64,000 nucleotides of DNA from Zonotrichia leucophrys gambelii. Its lineage: Eukaryota; Chordata; Aves; Passeriformes; Passerellidae. Within the stretch, counting starts at the first letter, position 1, and every line of letters begins with the position of its first letter. Where the stretch lies: positions 60,233,075 to 60,297,074 of the forward strand of contig NC_088172.1 in NCBI RefSeq assembly GCF_028769735.1, in the 5' to 3' direction. Shown here piece after piece: positions 24,390 through 37,669 of this stretch. The position numbers and the translations under genes are program-made. The notes under the pieces are model-generated. The model was given only the letters and a program-made list of their open reading frames with translations, was not told where the DNA came from and searched no databases.

Positions 24390-27300
24390 CTTCTACATGA
24401 ACTTTACAATAAGTTGCATAAAAATCAGTTTACACTGCAGAATATTAGATCTCTGAATTGTACCCCAGTCTGTAAGGAGTTGCATTAACTTTTGTTCATA
24501 CTAGCACTGAATGCCATAAAATGCCAACTAATTTCAAACCAATAAAATAAAATTATTTTTCAAAACCAGTAGGCCAAAATATTTTCTTTTAAAGATAACA
24601 TTCTTACAGGCAAAAATCAATCATCTAAATGGTTAAGGACTTGTGTCACTTGGCAAATATTTTCAGAAAAGGACAAGGACTTCATCTTCCAGGATAAGAC
24701 CAATTACCCATATTTTAGAAGAGACTTTCTGACATAACTGAACTGCTGGCTAAGTTTCCATTACTGCATATCTACGGTCCTGATATTTTGTCAGAGACAG
24801 GATACTAAACTAGAATGATCCAAACTGTTTAACAGTCTGTAAGCTTCTTCTATACACATTTCCTCTGCTCAGCAAGTATTTACTTTTTGCTGATCCAACT
24901 AATGTATACCTAGAGTCTGAAATGTATTACCCTTAGTGATTCCAGCCTACATGCTGGGAGCCACACAGAGAGAAACAGACATAACAGTGAAGCAACCAAC
25001 AATAGATGAATGGCCAAAGAGTACTGAAAGACAAAGTCCAATAGCATATTCTTGCCTTTCAGTTAAAAGTTTCCTGCTGGGTTTTTTTTTTTGGTTTTGG
25101 TTTTGTTTTTTTTTAAACTACACACCTCTTCCATTCTAAGCTTTTCACCAGTTTATTTCTATCATTAACTCAATTTTCTCTTTAACTTTATAGTTCACTT
25201 TTGGAAACAATCCAAAACATTGTGTGGAGGGTAGGGAGGTGGGAGGAACATTTAATGTTTTAAAGGATTACCAGACTTAGGTGCTACATTTCGAGGTGTT
25301 GCTTTTCAGCAGTGCCATTGTACCATACTGTCTGCTATTTCTCTAAATGTCATCAACTTGTCAGCTCATAAGCAGGTGTAAACCTTTGTTCCTCCCCAAG
25401 TTCTCATGTTCAGTGATGTCAATGGAAGTCTGCAAAGAGTGTTGTGTCAAGAATACTGGGGTTTTTTTGCAAGCAATTTAAAGGTAAACATTTCTCTTCA
25501 AAATTAATGTCATTTTGTTGCTACAGCAAAAGAAAGCAACAACACATTTCTAACTGGATTATTAAAAGTCCTGAAAACAGAAGAGGTGCCTGGGAGGCTG
25601 CACTCAGAAAGCACTTAAAAGCCCAAAAATCACTGGAATGTGCAAGTAATGGAAGAATGGAAATGATAAAATAAACCAAATAAAAATATCCAGACGTGGA
25701 GAGATGAGCATTTTATACCAAGCCACACACATCCTAAATTCCCCACTTGATATTTACGTCAAAAGGCAAAAAGTCCTCTGTTTGACGTTTTATAAAACAA
25801 ATATATATTCTCATAATGCACTGAGATTTACTAAAGAAAAAATTAAATTCTAGGATTTTTTTTTAAATCAGTGGTCCACAGAAAGCCAGGATAGCAAATA
25901 GAATTTCTGTCTTTCCAGGTCTTGTTAGGCATCAGCAGAAAAAACAGGTGAATGATTTTAAACCACCAGTGTGTGAGACTGTTGCCTTACTGACTTATCA
26001 CTTCAAGCAGGGTTATACTATCTGAAATACTAAACAAAAAAAAAAATCTTTAGTATTCTTTAACATTTCTAGCATACATTGTCTCTTACAGGAGTGGAAT
26101 ATTAGTTAATTATATGAAATATGAATAACTAAACTTTTAGTGCTGCTGAACTGAATTCAGAATCGAATGCTTTGTTGTTACACTAAGAGATGACAGGAAA
26201 AATTGAAAAGCATTTGACTGCATCTTAGATAAAAAAAAACAATCTTAATTAAATTTTTGAAATCAAGTTGTTATTCCAAGAAGAGAAAAATGTTTGCAGA
26301 CAAAGGGGAAGGAAAAGAGCATCTTAACTATTTCAGTGGAAGAGAGATCAATCCAAGTCTGGATTTAATTGCTTTTTAAAAAGATGTGGATCTGGAAGCC
26401 TTCTAAGGAGATAAGAACTTAATACTGTGTGAGGTATTATAAGAAAAAGTAATAAAGTTCCACGATACTCCTCTAGAGCTATTCAGTTGGTAAGGTATCA
26501 AGGCAGAGAATTATGACCTTCACCTTCACTGAATGCTGTTTCCAGTAACTTCAGTCAGGTTGTTTGGTCATTGGTTCTTCAGAAACTAAGTGCAGGAAGA
26601 GGAGTAACTAATTTCTGATTTTAAGTCTGCAAAATGGTATTTCTGCTGTTGCTACTGCCTTTCATCCTAGCCCAGCAAATGAGGTATCACTTGTCACATT
26701 ATTTGGATGATAATTTTGTTGCAATCTTGGTTCCTACTTGTTGTGCATACTATGATACAAGTTCATCTCATTCTGAAATTGTATTAAGCATACCTGGAAA
26801 CAACAAGACTTCAGTTTTTTGGTTTTTTGTTTTTTTTTTTTGCTGCTTAAGTAAATTCACATCTGAAAAGATGAAAAATATTTAACACTAAGTAAATGAA
26901 AATACACAAAACAGAGAGCATATCTATAATACAAGTCTTGGGATGGAGAACATTAGTTTCAAATTTAAAAATAAAAACAGACGAAAAAAGAAAGGGGCAC
27001 CAAATAAAGGATTCCTAAAATACAGAAGAATCTTTTCCCCCTCCTCTCTCTTTTCTGTTTTACTTCTTTAACCTCTCCCCAAATGAGTGATTTTTTGCTT
27101 TAACTTGACAAGTATTTCACAGTTTCTCAAGCATTTAGCAATGAGGGTCTAATTGGAAAGTGCCAGGTTCTTTCTTATTGCACTTTATCAATATTGTTAA
27201 GGGAATGATGTAATTGTTTGGGGTTTGGTGAAGACATTCCATGTCACTTCAGTGTTAATACCAGGCTGGAGCCTTCCTTGTCTGCCTGCGTAAGCTAGAT

Positions 27301-28778
27301 AAACATAGACCTGTGTGCTTTCTTCTCATCTCAGGATACTTACTCAGAGAGATCTTGGAACATATGCCTATTGTGAGCTAAACATTTCACTTTTCATTTT
27401 TATCCATGTGCCAGAAATCCATTCCTAGGATAAACACTTTACATACTGACACTCTTAAAGTCACTAAACACGATAAATAAAGAGAGAATACATCATTTCA
27501 AAACTGATTAAACATTTTCTCACTTGTGACAAATGAACAGCTATACACTGTATGGAGTCCCTGGAGCAGACATTCCATTTTCTTTGTCTTCATTTTCTGT
27601 GTAAGATTAACTTTCCATTTCAGCTCTTCTATTGCACAACTGAGATTTTTTAAAATACACATTGCTGCATTTTCCCCAAATCATTATTCATTTCAGAAAC
27701 GGAGTTTTTTATTGCTACAAGATCTTTTCTTCTGGATTTTTGTATTTTAATGGAGACAAACTAACAAAGAAAATACTACTACTAATAATAAAAAATCATA
27801 GTTTTTAATGAAAGCTAAAGAAATGCTCTCCTGCAGTAGACCTGAACTTATACATAGATTGAAGTCATCCACTTCAACAAGGAAAATCCAAGCACATTAA
27901 TCACATTAACTTTGCTTCATCTAATCCATCACTTTTCCTTGCACTACTTGCTTGTCTCGTCATCCTATGCACTGCTGTCTACCTATGATTAGTCAAATGC
28001 AACTAATCTTTTATTTAGCTTCTTAAGCTCCTATCATCTTTTTCATCCACCCCTGACAAAAAGGATCCCAAGCATTTTATTTTCAAGCTAAATTAAAAAT
28101 CTTACTGAAATAATCACACATAATACTAAAACTGTATATGAAGTTGTCTCCAGTGTTCTTACAAAAAACACTAATCTGATCAAGAATTTCAGTGGGAAGG
28201 TGGAAGGAAGAAAGAAAATATTCTTGCTAGATATTCACGGAAAGGAGGAGCGATGAAGCAGATTTTTCTTCTTTGACAAATTGTGTAAAAGGAGCTGGGA
28301 GAAGAAAGAATTAGGGATTAAAGTCAGAAGAAGCAGACCAAGCTGAACAAGAATTCCTAGAGCAGTTTGTTTTCTTCCCCATCAGGATAATAAAACCAGT
28401 AGAAAGTTTTTGATATGATGGTTCCAGTCTTGTCAGGGAAAAAGATTAGAAGGGAAAGTGAATTAGATACCAAAAGATAGTGATAAGTCACAAGATTTCT
28501 GAACAGATTGAAGATTCCACTGTCATTAGATTTCTGTCACCTTTGGATTTGTATTCAAATCCACTTCTGACAGAACAAATATTTTTTTTAAAGCACAATT
28601 AGGCATCACAACAATCTCCTAACAGTGCCAACTTCTCTCAAAGTTTTATTGCGAAGGAAAATTTTGAAGATAAGAATTACGTAACCAAGCAGCTAAACAA
28701 ACCTAAGAAATGTCAGGAATGCCTTTCATATACTTGAGCAAGAGGCACGATACTAAGCCAAAGCAATAATACCCTAAT

Positions 28779-28911
28779 ATTATCTCAGCTTGTTAGAGCA
28801 TTGTGCTAACAGCACCAAGGTTGTGGGTTTGATCCCTCTATGTGCCATTCATTTAGGAGTTGGACTTGATGATCCCTGCAAGTCCCTTCCAACTCAGAAT
28901 ATTCTGTAATG
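28779..28911 (+). mobile_element. tRNA-Ile-derived SINE with CR1-like tail (TguSINE1 type)
   Basis: The left part resembles a tRNA-Ile gene: CTCAGCTTGTTAGAGCATTG, then TGCTAACAGCACCAAGGTTG and the B-box-like GGGTTTGATCCC at 28,825-28,836. The right part is CR1-like: AGTTGGACTTGATGATCCCT, then CCCTTCCAACTCAGAATATT and CTGTAATG. This head-plus-tail layout is that of TguSINE1, described from zebra finch and other songbirds and thought to be mobilised by CR1 machinery. It is non-coding and about 133 nt long. The A box is partly decayed, so transcription by RNA polymerase III is doubtful. The insertion is antisense to FMN1. Confidence 0.85.
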
Positions 28912-30061
28912 AAAATTAAAGCAATACAGACCAGTTCAAAGCAGCTGTCTGTGATTGTCTCATACTCCCTTTCCACACCCCTGATGTGCCACTCAAGGAC
29001 CCACCATCTCCCCACAAGTAAGAAGGGAGGCTCTTGAGGCACTCACTCCCCTTGGCTTCTTTTTCAGGTACTACCCCAAGGTACACGGCCCAAGGAAATA
29101 GAGAAAAAATGTACCAGGAAAGACATCAACCACCCTGTGGCATTACTGCAGGTAGCAAATTTGGGTGTTGAGGCCACAGAATGGCTGACAAACCTAGTGA
29201 AAACTAGGAACTTTTATAGTGATATCTTTTAGAGGAATCCTATTGAGAGACTTCATAATTCTGGGAATATAGAATGGATATATGCATTAGTAGTTATTAA
29301 GTGATAGCTGTAGCTAGTAAAAAAAGAAAATGCTATTTTCAGTGAAAGAAAAACAAATACAGACTGAGAGTTTCCCTAAATTTGGGGTATAAATGCTGTG
29401 CACCATATTTTGATCTCTTGCTGATCTGAGACTGATAAAAATCTTTCCCATTTAAACACTGCTGCTAGAGAAGTCTCCAAAAAAATCAGAACAAACCACA
29501 TGTTGTGCAATGGAGTGAGGTTCCCAGTTTTGAAAACTGTCTCAACTGCACAGAATGAAATTTAATGAGGTATTTTGCTTTCTGCCACAAAAAACAGTAT
29601 TTGAAGATCTATTAGCAATTCTACAATGGAAGTCACATTTAATTTTACATTTAATTTGTTTATTACAAAAAAGTTGGGTTTTTTTAATAAATGAATATTT
29701 TATAAGTACAAGAAATGGTACCTAATAATACTTGTTTGGGGAATGCAAAATACCTCTCAAATGACCATGATACTGGTGTAGTATGAACAGTGTTTTCTCA
29801 GTCCAAATGGTATACTCTGAATTTATTTTTACATAAGGTTAATGCATTTTCTGAAAGACAGGAGTAATGTACAATATTCATTTAAATTGTTCCAAACTTT
29901 CTTCATTTGCAAACTAAATTTCACAATAACTAAATATCACTTTTCTTTCTAAATGCATTTCTATATCACTCAAAAACACAGTAATACTGGCTACCAATAC
30001 ATCAACTGCTAAAAACACCATATTTTTCAAAGAAAGGTCTTATGACATTACTCCTTCTTAC

Positions 30062-30113
30062 CTTTTATGTGTTTCTGTCAGTGACTTCTCTTCATTTTCT
30101 TGGTCTATTTTGG
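30062..30113 (-). CDS. FMN1: FMN1 coding exon G (52-nt small exon)
   Basis: A very small exon of 52 nt with acceptor TTTTTACAG and donor GTAAGAAG. It completes the Ala codon of exon F and reads A-KIDQENEEKSLTETHK, ending with the first two bases of a Ser codon. The series AKIDQE...LTETHK is what formin 1 has between the QFISQ and FLETTAY segments. Splice phases match on both sides (2 + 48 + 2 nt). It lies between two introns of about 15 kb each, which is demanding for exon recognition. A strongly strand-asymmetric tract lies 136 nt upstream in the transcript and might assist splicing. Confidence 0.92.
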
Positions 30114-30248
30114 CTGTAAAAATACAATCAAATAATTAGCAACAAGGTGAAAGATAGAGATGTTTCAGGATAATTTTAATTTTACATATGTCATGTGTAA
30201 AATATATAGAAACCACCTGAGGATATACTCATGTAGATCAATTCTAAG

Positions 30249-30470
30249 GAAAAAAACAACCAATCAACCCCCCCATTCAACAAACAACCACACAAACAAA
30301 ACAACACAAATTTTGATAACCCTATTAAAAAGGAATCCAAAACCACCACTGCAAATAGAAAGCAATCCAAAACTCAAAGCCTTGAAAAGAAAAAAAAAAA
30401 TTTCCCAGTATTCTAAACAACAACCAAATAATGAAATTGACTTAAAACCAGATCTTAAATAATGATTCCA
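30249..30470. repeat. T-poor A/C-rich tract (T/G-rich on FMN1 sense strand)
   Basis: About 220 bp in which the plus strand is dominated by A and C (AAC, CAAA and CCAAA words, plus one run of seven C) with few G and T. In the FMN1 transcript this is a T/G-rich stretch starting 136 nt upstream of the 52-nt exon G. The overlapping 98-100-residue open frames on both strands result from this bias and are not genes. Confidence 0.8.
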
Positions 30471-31790
30471 AAAACTCAAATAATACGGGAACTTGTCTAC
30501 CAAGAGGAGGAAAAGCTGAGGAAAGAGAAGGAAGGATTCAGCCTTACAGCTTTTGTACAAGTTGTGTGGAAATTACAAATGAAAACTCTTCCCTCACCCT
30601 GCACACACATCCATTAGTGAAGTACTAGAGCAGAAGCAGGCCTGTATTGAAAACATGATTACTTTTACATGAAGGATATTAGCATTTAGTGATTATGTGA
30701 AGGAAATTAATATTTTACTTGTATCATTTTATATATAATTAATATTTTAATTGTATTATTAATACAGTAAGAAACTGTCCTTCCCACACAATGGTGAAAA
30801 TATTCTCCATTTGCCACATGATCTCTCTTTTTTTTTGCCCACATTTCACTAAATTTAGATGACTGAAAGAACACCTAACAAAAAATCTATAAGAACATGC
30901 ATGTTAACTTAGGCATCACCAATGTGCAAAGCAATTGTCCATCTGCTCTGAGCATGAGCTTAAGTGAAATTTATACTTATGCAGTCATTCAGGTAATACA
31001 ACTTAAATCTCATTTAAAGTCTGCATGCTTAAACAGAAAGCTCTTTTAATTTGGTACTTGGCTCTTTGTTCAGTCTGCTAGACTTCTGGACTGTTAACTT
31101 GCAAGAAGAATTATAGTATTCCCAAGAGTCAGAAAGTTTTGAAAAATGAAAAGGCTTTGAGGTGTCCTGGTAACAAATGTCAGTGCTATAACATTCATAT
31201 AGAAATCTAAAAAAAAAGGAGCCTTTCAGCTATTTTGTATTCCACTTTCCAGACATAGTTCTACAATATTGACTCATTAAAATTATTTTTCTGCATCATA
31301 GATACACTTTCTTTGAAAAATTTCAAATTTTTTGAAAAAAGCAAAGCAATGGCATAATTAAGATACAAAGATAATCACTGTTTTTCAGTTAAAATGTTTC
31401 AATCAACAGTAATTTACAAACATACACTGAAATAGGCATGTGAAATCTGTAGCAAGGAAATACAAATGGAATTGCCTTATACTTTCCCCAGTCACAACAA
31501 TGAGCTTTGTCTAGTGCTGCAAAAGCTTTTTATTAGTAGCAATGTAGTCTTCTGAGCAGTAGCACTGCTGACTAGTGCCCAGATATTTGCAGTGGGAGAC
31601 ACTGTATTTGGTAATCATTACTTGAAGTCTTGGGCTCCACCACCGTTATCCTGAAAGTGAAAAAAAAATCCAGCAAACCACAGAAAACCTGAGGGAGAGA
31701 TGGGTAAATGTTCTCAAGGAAATTGAAGAGCATGTGAATCCTGAATGATTACAGGTTTCAGTACCAAATTGAATCTTGGCCCAGATTCTT

Positions 31791-31822
31791 CAGAAGGTTT
31801 GTGAGGGCTCACAACCCTTCTG
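31791..31822. repeat. Near-perfect inverted repeat, 16-bp arms
   Basis: The arms CAGAAGGTTTGTGAGG and GCTCACAACCCTTCTG are complementary at about 14 of 16 positions with no spacer, a cruciform-type palindrome of 32 bp. Confidence 0.9.
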
Positions 31823-34800
31823 AGTGAAGTTGAGCCCAGAGCTGAGTGAATTTGGGCTGACTTAAGAGTTTTTCTTGAAAGCCTTGCATTGCTTTGGATA
31901 AGAAACCAGGTGAAATGTGGCAGCTTTTACAGAATTTCATTAATACTTTTCTTTTTTTCCATACTTTAATCCTGAAAATCAAAGTATGACCAGTAAAAAC
32001 TTATAGTTCAAAAGAAAAACTGCACAAACTCTCTGGATGAAACAAGATCAAATACCTCATTCTGCAGTAACACAATCACTAAGTATCTGTGGATGCAACT
32101 TTCAAATAATTCTATTACTGAAAAATGCAATTTGGACTTCTTTCACTTAAACAATGCTTAGAAATAGAGGCTACCATATTCCATCCTACAACAGTCTTGT
32201 ATACTGGTGCATATGTTGCATTTTTAGGATATAAGTATTTTCATAATTTCCAAGATTGATGGGATGGAATACAATTAGAGTTGCCTTGTTTTAGGTACTT
32301 TATTCTTTATTTCAAATATTCTGCACAGGTTTACAAATAATTTACCCACCAGTAATGGAGCAAAAATTCCACAATTTATTTCTCAAAAGAGTGTAAGCAT
32401 CTTATCCTAAGCTTATCAAAGCATGTCAGAATATCCCCATTTGGGCACAAGTTTCCTTTCAATTAAAGAAAAAAAAAATGTTATTGTGGTCCAGAGAAGA
32501 AGAAAAACAAAACAAAGCAAAACAAAACCAAGTTATTTCTGGTATCTATACTTTCGACAAATTAATAGAGAATTGGTATTACACAATGAAAAGAAACTGT
32601 AGAAACCTTGAATGGCAGAGATGCAGGTACTAAAGAATTTTCTCTAAAGAATTTCTTTGTAGTTTGTTCCAAATGCAATGATATTTTTGATCCTTCCTCA
32701 TTTTACCAGAAGATATTACACAGGTAAAAATTTGCAACCCTTTTGCATTATCATTTTTCTAGACAGAAAAAGTTAAAGATACTATGAAAACAATTCTTCT
32801 TCCACAAGTCAACAGGTGGCACCAGTGAAAGAGAAAATACGGTATATGCACTCAGATCTGTCCCTGTCCAAAGAAAATAATCAGATGACTGCTTTTGCAC
32901 TAGACACAGTTAACATCCAAGAGCTGTAGAAAATGGCTAGCTGAAGATATGCAGTGAAATTTAGTTGGCAAGGGAAGAAAACCTCCTGTTATCAAAACAA
33001 CATAATTTTTCCTATCCTGGATACAATGGAATAACTATTAGATGTTGAAGCAGCTGGAGATTGTTATAATCTGTACATTGGGAATATTATCACCTGATAT
33101 TAGTGGTTATATGTACTTTGCTCAGTAATAATCACTCCATTGGTAAACTACTTCAAATTATGTTTTCCTCTTTGACTAGGGGCAGGAAAAATTTAGTTAT
33201 GATGGATCCAGTTGAATTGTCCCAGAATGCATTATACTTCATCATTTCACTCAGTATCCTGCATCTATATCATCACTTCCTCCTCCAAAGCAATTCATCA
33301 CAGGTATAAAAAGAGTGCATGAAAGGCACTGGTTTGGCTTCTTCATTCTTGGCATATATCCATTAAGAGCCAAATACCAGCTAAAAGTTGCCCACTTTGG
33401 AGGAAGAATCAGGGAAGAAAAGTGCACTTCCCTGTTACAAAGACAACACCTACAACAGGTGACACGAAAAAAGAAAAATAGTAGCTATACCCAGTCCACA
33501 GTGATCACAACATAGTGATCATCAACGGCCAACACAGAAAAATTAGATAAATCCTGGGATACCATGGCAGCTGACTGTATCTGAGCACTCTCTTCTGCTT
33601 CTATAATTATTCTCTATCTTCAAGAAATAAGATTATTTCAAAAATATTATTTGATTGTCTTTGAAAAACATTAAAGAAATCTTGTAGTCATGCAGTATCC
33701 ATATCTGCTTTAATATATATTTCAAATCCATCAGCTAATATAGCAGACACTGCTTAGATGTAGGAATTTCTGCTTTTGAGTTAGTTTTTTTCCCAAATAT
33801 TTTATTGGCTCATCATATTTTCTAACACTCCCAGCTAAGAACTTGATTCTTGACACTAATTGCTGAAGTACATCCAAATAAACTGTTCCAAATCTATTAA
33901 AAACTATATGATACCAGGAAATACTAACCCCTCTATTTTGTGTAATACATTGGTAAGCAAAAGTAGCAGATTTATATGTTGGCTTTCACACACTGTATAT
34001 ATTGTAGGACTTTTCATGCAGCTTTCACAATCCTAAAGACATATATATTCTAAAAAATCTACTCCAAATTATATAGCTGAAAAATGACCTTAGGTCACAT
34101 TGAAAAACATGGCCATCTCAAAACTCACAGCAATTTAGAGTCAAAGTGACCTCTAACAGAGTGAAGCGACCTTATCAACGGTTTACAACATGCACTGGTT
34201 TAGTTATATTTTCCCTTTTTAGTTTGAAAGCATCTTTAATGCCTTCTTGTTGGATGACATTCCACTGTTTGCCTGCTTTTTCCATTAAGATACCTTCAGA
34301 TTATTTAAAGTTGGTCTCCTTTTAGAGCGAGGTCTATACTTCCTAAACACTTTATATATTTGGTCAAAATTCAAGTACATTCCTTCCTCCCTACGTCATT
34401 GCTTACCAAGTGTGAGGACTGTACTATATCCAAGGCTCTTATATAAATTCTTTTAACTACAGGACATATGTATCTCTTCAAAAATTACTCACATCAGATG
34501 TCCTAATTTCTATTCTATCATTTTCTTTTTTTTTTTTTAATTTGCTTAAATTTACTGCTTGGTGTTTCATAATTGGGGCATAAAACTTGATTTCATGCAG
34601 CTCAAAATGAGGTTTCAAACAAGATCGCACAAATGAACTCTAATGAACTGAATTCTCAAATCTTCTGTCCTTATCAGGACATACCCACATTCCAGAATGA
34701 TACGTCATTGTTTTTTGCGTTTGATCTTTCCTTTCTTTTTTTGATTACAGTCCTTAAAATGTTCCATATAAACATCTACAAAGGCACATATATGAATAAC

Positions 34801-36172
34801 TATACTAAACTGACCTACACATTTGTGAAAATGGGATGTATCTCGCCAAACTGAATGTGAGAAATAGACACAGGCATTTTAGAAAATGCTGGTCTTCAGA
34901 ATTATTGTAAAATTCGGTTTTCTGTAAACAGTATTTTGTTTTCAAGAAGCCTAGAAGATTAAATTAAATTAAATGAAAAGGGGCTCAAATGCAAGATATA
35001 AACCATTGATTGACCACAAAATTGTCCCCTCTAACCTCAGTGGATCATTGTGGATGTTATGCAAAGTTCTCTGCAGAAATCAAGCTACACTGTGGATGAA
35101 GACAACTGCCAAGTATCCTCTCATTTTCAGTACAAAAAACTTTCTCTGCTAGTCTCCTCCAAATTTAACCACTATATCTCGTGAACGATATCTGACTTTC
35201 AAAAAGCTAATGACATGAATATATCTATTTTCTATACATACAGACCATTTTTTTCTGTGGACAGATATTGCAAAATAACATCTGTTGTCTCTACTATTAA
35301 TTGTTGTGATTTCTTGTTTGAAAGTGTGATATTTCACTATATCATCTCTTTCCCAGGATTAAAAAATCTAAAAAGAAATATTTGACTTACAACTAACTGG
35401 AAACTCAAGACATACAACTGTTTTAGACTAGGATTATTGTGCTCCAATGTTATATACATATTATTAAAAAGCAGGAAAATTTATAGAAATCCTTTTTACT
35501 GAAAAAAATCCAAACAAATAAAAGAGAAAACAATCACTAATATTTGTACAAAGCCTTGTTGGAGATTTACAAGAATCTTTAAAGAGGATATATTTTCTTC
35601 CACACTGGTGATGGGTGAATAGTAGCTGAGGCTTTGAAAATATACCAAATATTTCCACTGGGAGAGGCACAATTTCCAAAAAGTCCCAACAAAACTAAAC
35701 TAATAACAAAATTGAGGGAAAATTGCCTTTTTTCTTAAAAAGTGTATGGAACTTCAGGTAGTTCACCTGTCACTTCTGACCCAGCTTCATTAAGGCCTGA
35801 GGTGCCTGACAGAGGCCATGAGGATACCTTCTGTAGGTATCTCAAGCACGTGACTAAGACAGAAGGAAAATGGATGTAGAGAAAATTCTGAGTGAACTAC
35901 CAGCACAAGCAAGAGCATGCAGTTACTCTGTCATTATCAGGGTCTAAGGTCCAAGTTTACAAGAGCTCTGTCAGTGCTTCTCAGAAAATTCCCCTATTCT
36001 CCTTGGTAGTACATATACTTTCAAACACCCTCAGGAAACACCAAAATAACACTTTTGTTTTTGGCAGTTAGCATACTATTCAAGACTTTGTTTTGAAAAA
36101 CCTTCAAACACCAAAGCAGAATAGCAAATACCCCTGAATCAATAGAAAGTTCTTGAGAAAAGTTTCTTTCTT

Positions 36173-36197
36173 CCCCTCCCCCTCTACCCCTACTCCC
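36173..36197 (-). other. Canonical G-quadruplex motif (FMN1 sense strand)
   Basis: The plus strand has C runs of 4, 5, 4 and 3 with spacers T, TCTA and TACT. The minus strand, and so the FMN1 pre-mRNA, therefore carries a four-run G-quadruplex motif inside the 15-kb intron F-G. Confidence 0.82.
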
Positions 36198-37669
36198 TTT
36201 TAGACTTGAATTTGTTTTGACTCAATTTCTGGATTTTGTTGGTGTTTGTTCTCTTTGCATGTTTTATTTAGTGTGGTTGGGCATGAGTAGCGCTAGGAAG
36301 AATTAAGCCATTTTGGATGGTCACTATCAAAAAGGAAGTGGGTTTTGGGGAAGACTGAAAAGTTAGACAATCATTAATTTTTAAATAATGACAGGGGCTT
36401 GTGCTTAGTGGCTTTGTGAAAAAAAAAAAAGGCATAAAACTCAAGCTGAGAATTGAATCTGAAGTATGCAAGGGATTTGATGAAAAAAATAGACTCAAAG
36501 TTAGCAAATAATAAGGATTATCAATGCCCTCTATGTATAAATGTACTAGATAAGCGTAGTCACACAACAAGCTGACCTGTTGGTGCCTATTCAGAAAGTA
36601 TTCCAAGTAGACCTTGCAAGTCTACTCAAACTGCCTTCAAACACCCTGACAGAGCTTTTGTTCCTCCAGAAGTTTTTGTTGTTGGTTTGTGGTATGATCT
36701 TGACCCAGTGATTACTGTCTGTAGTCACCGTCTGGCCCCAATCCCTGCTGCAATTTAAGCTATTTCTGCTGAACCAGTTTCAAAGAGCTATGAGTAAGGA
36801 GATGCACGAAACTGCCATCCCTTCTGATCTCCCGATCTCTCTTAAGGGAATATCACATCTTCTCAGGTAATTGAATACAGGAATGCATCTGAGTAATCTC
36901 AGATGGAAGGCAACAAGAATCCTTTCATCTGCTTGTCTATGTCCTAAATATTTTTGCTTTTTTCCTCTCTTTTTATTTAAAGTGTTAACTAGTATTTGTT
37001 TATAATTAGCTATGAATGTGCTTTCCAGTAACTTTCAAGTGGAGCCAGTTTTTTGGTTTTTTTTTTTTCCAACAGATACAAAGCCTTTTCAATGACTCAT
37101 TAGAGCTGTGTTACTATAGTTTTGAGACTTTCTATTTACACCAAAAAAAGATCTAAGTACATTTGGATGGCTGATTATCAGGTAAATTCAGTCTAAGAAA
37201 CCCTTACAAGAGTATAAAGCAGGATTTCTTCTGGAAATCTTATCAAGAGTCTTACATCCTTCCATACTTCCTATGACAAATTCATAAAAGGTTGTAAGCA
37301 TGAAGAATACCTATTTCCCCTCCCCCATTTTGTGAGATTTTTATGCATAGAGGTAAGAGAACTGTTGAATAGAACGTTTAAATTTAAACACAGACCCCAA
37401 TTTCTTGAATGTAACTTGGGATAGAGCATCCAATATGCTGAATATTTTTCTAATGGTGTTATTATTTTTTTTAAACCTATGATCAGATAAATTCATAAAT
37501 ATTTACATTGATTCAAGCCCATTATACTTCCTTATGGTGTTATACCCTCGCACAACAGGAATACAAATTATGTGCTAGCTCCATAGATTGTGAGCAAGAT
37601 TTATAGAATCATAACTTAAAACTTCATTGAATATGCAAGGGCAAAAACTTGAACTTCCTTAAAAGTAAA

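Noticed and set aside
25221..25245. G-rich stretch near 25.23 kb as a further G-quadruplex
   Set aside because: Only three runs reach three G; the rest are pairs.
30160..30560. Two overlapping frames of about 100 codons on opposite strands
   Set aside because: Both are products of the T-poor tract, which lacks stop codons because of its composition.
36268..36606. 112-codon minus-strand frame
   Set aside because: Phe/Ser/Leu-rich translation of T-rich intron; no family resemblance.
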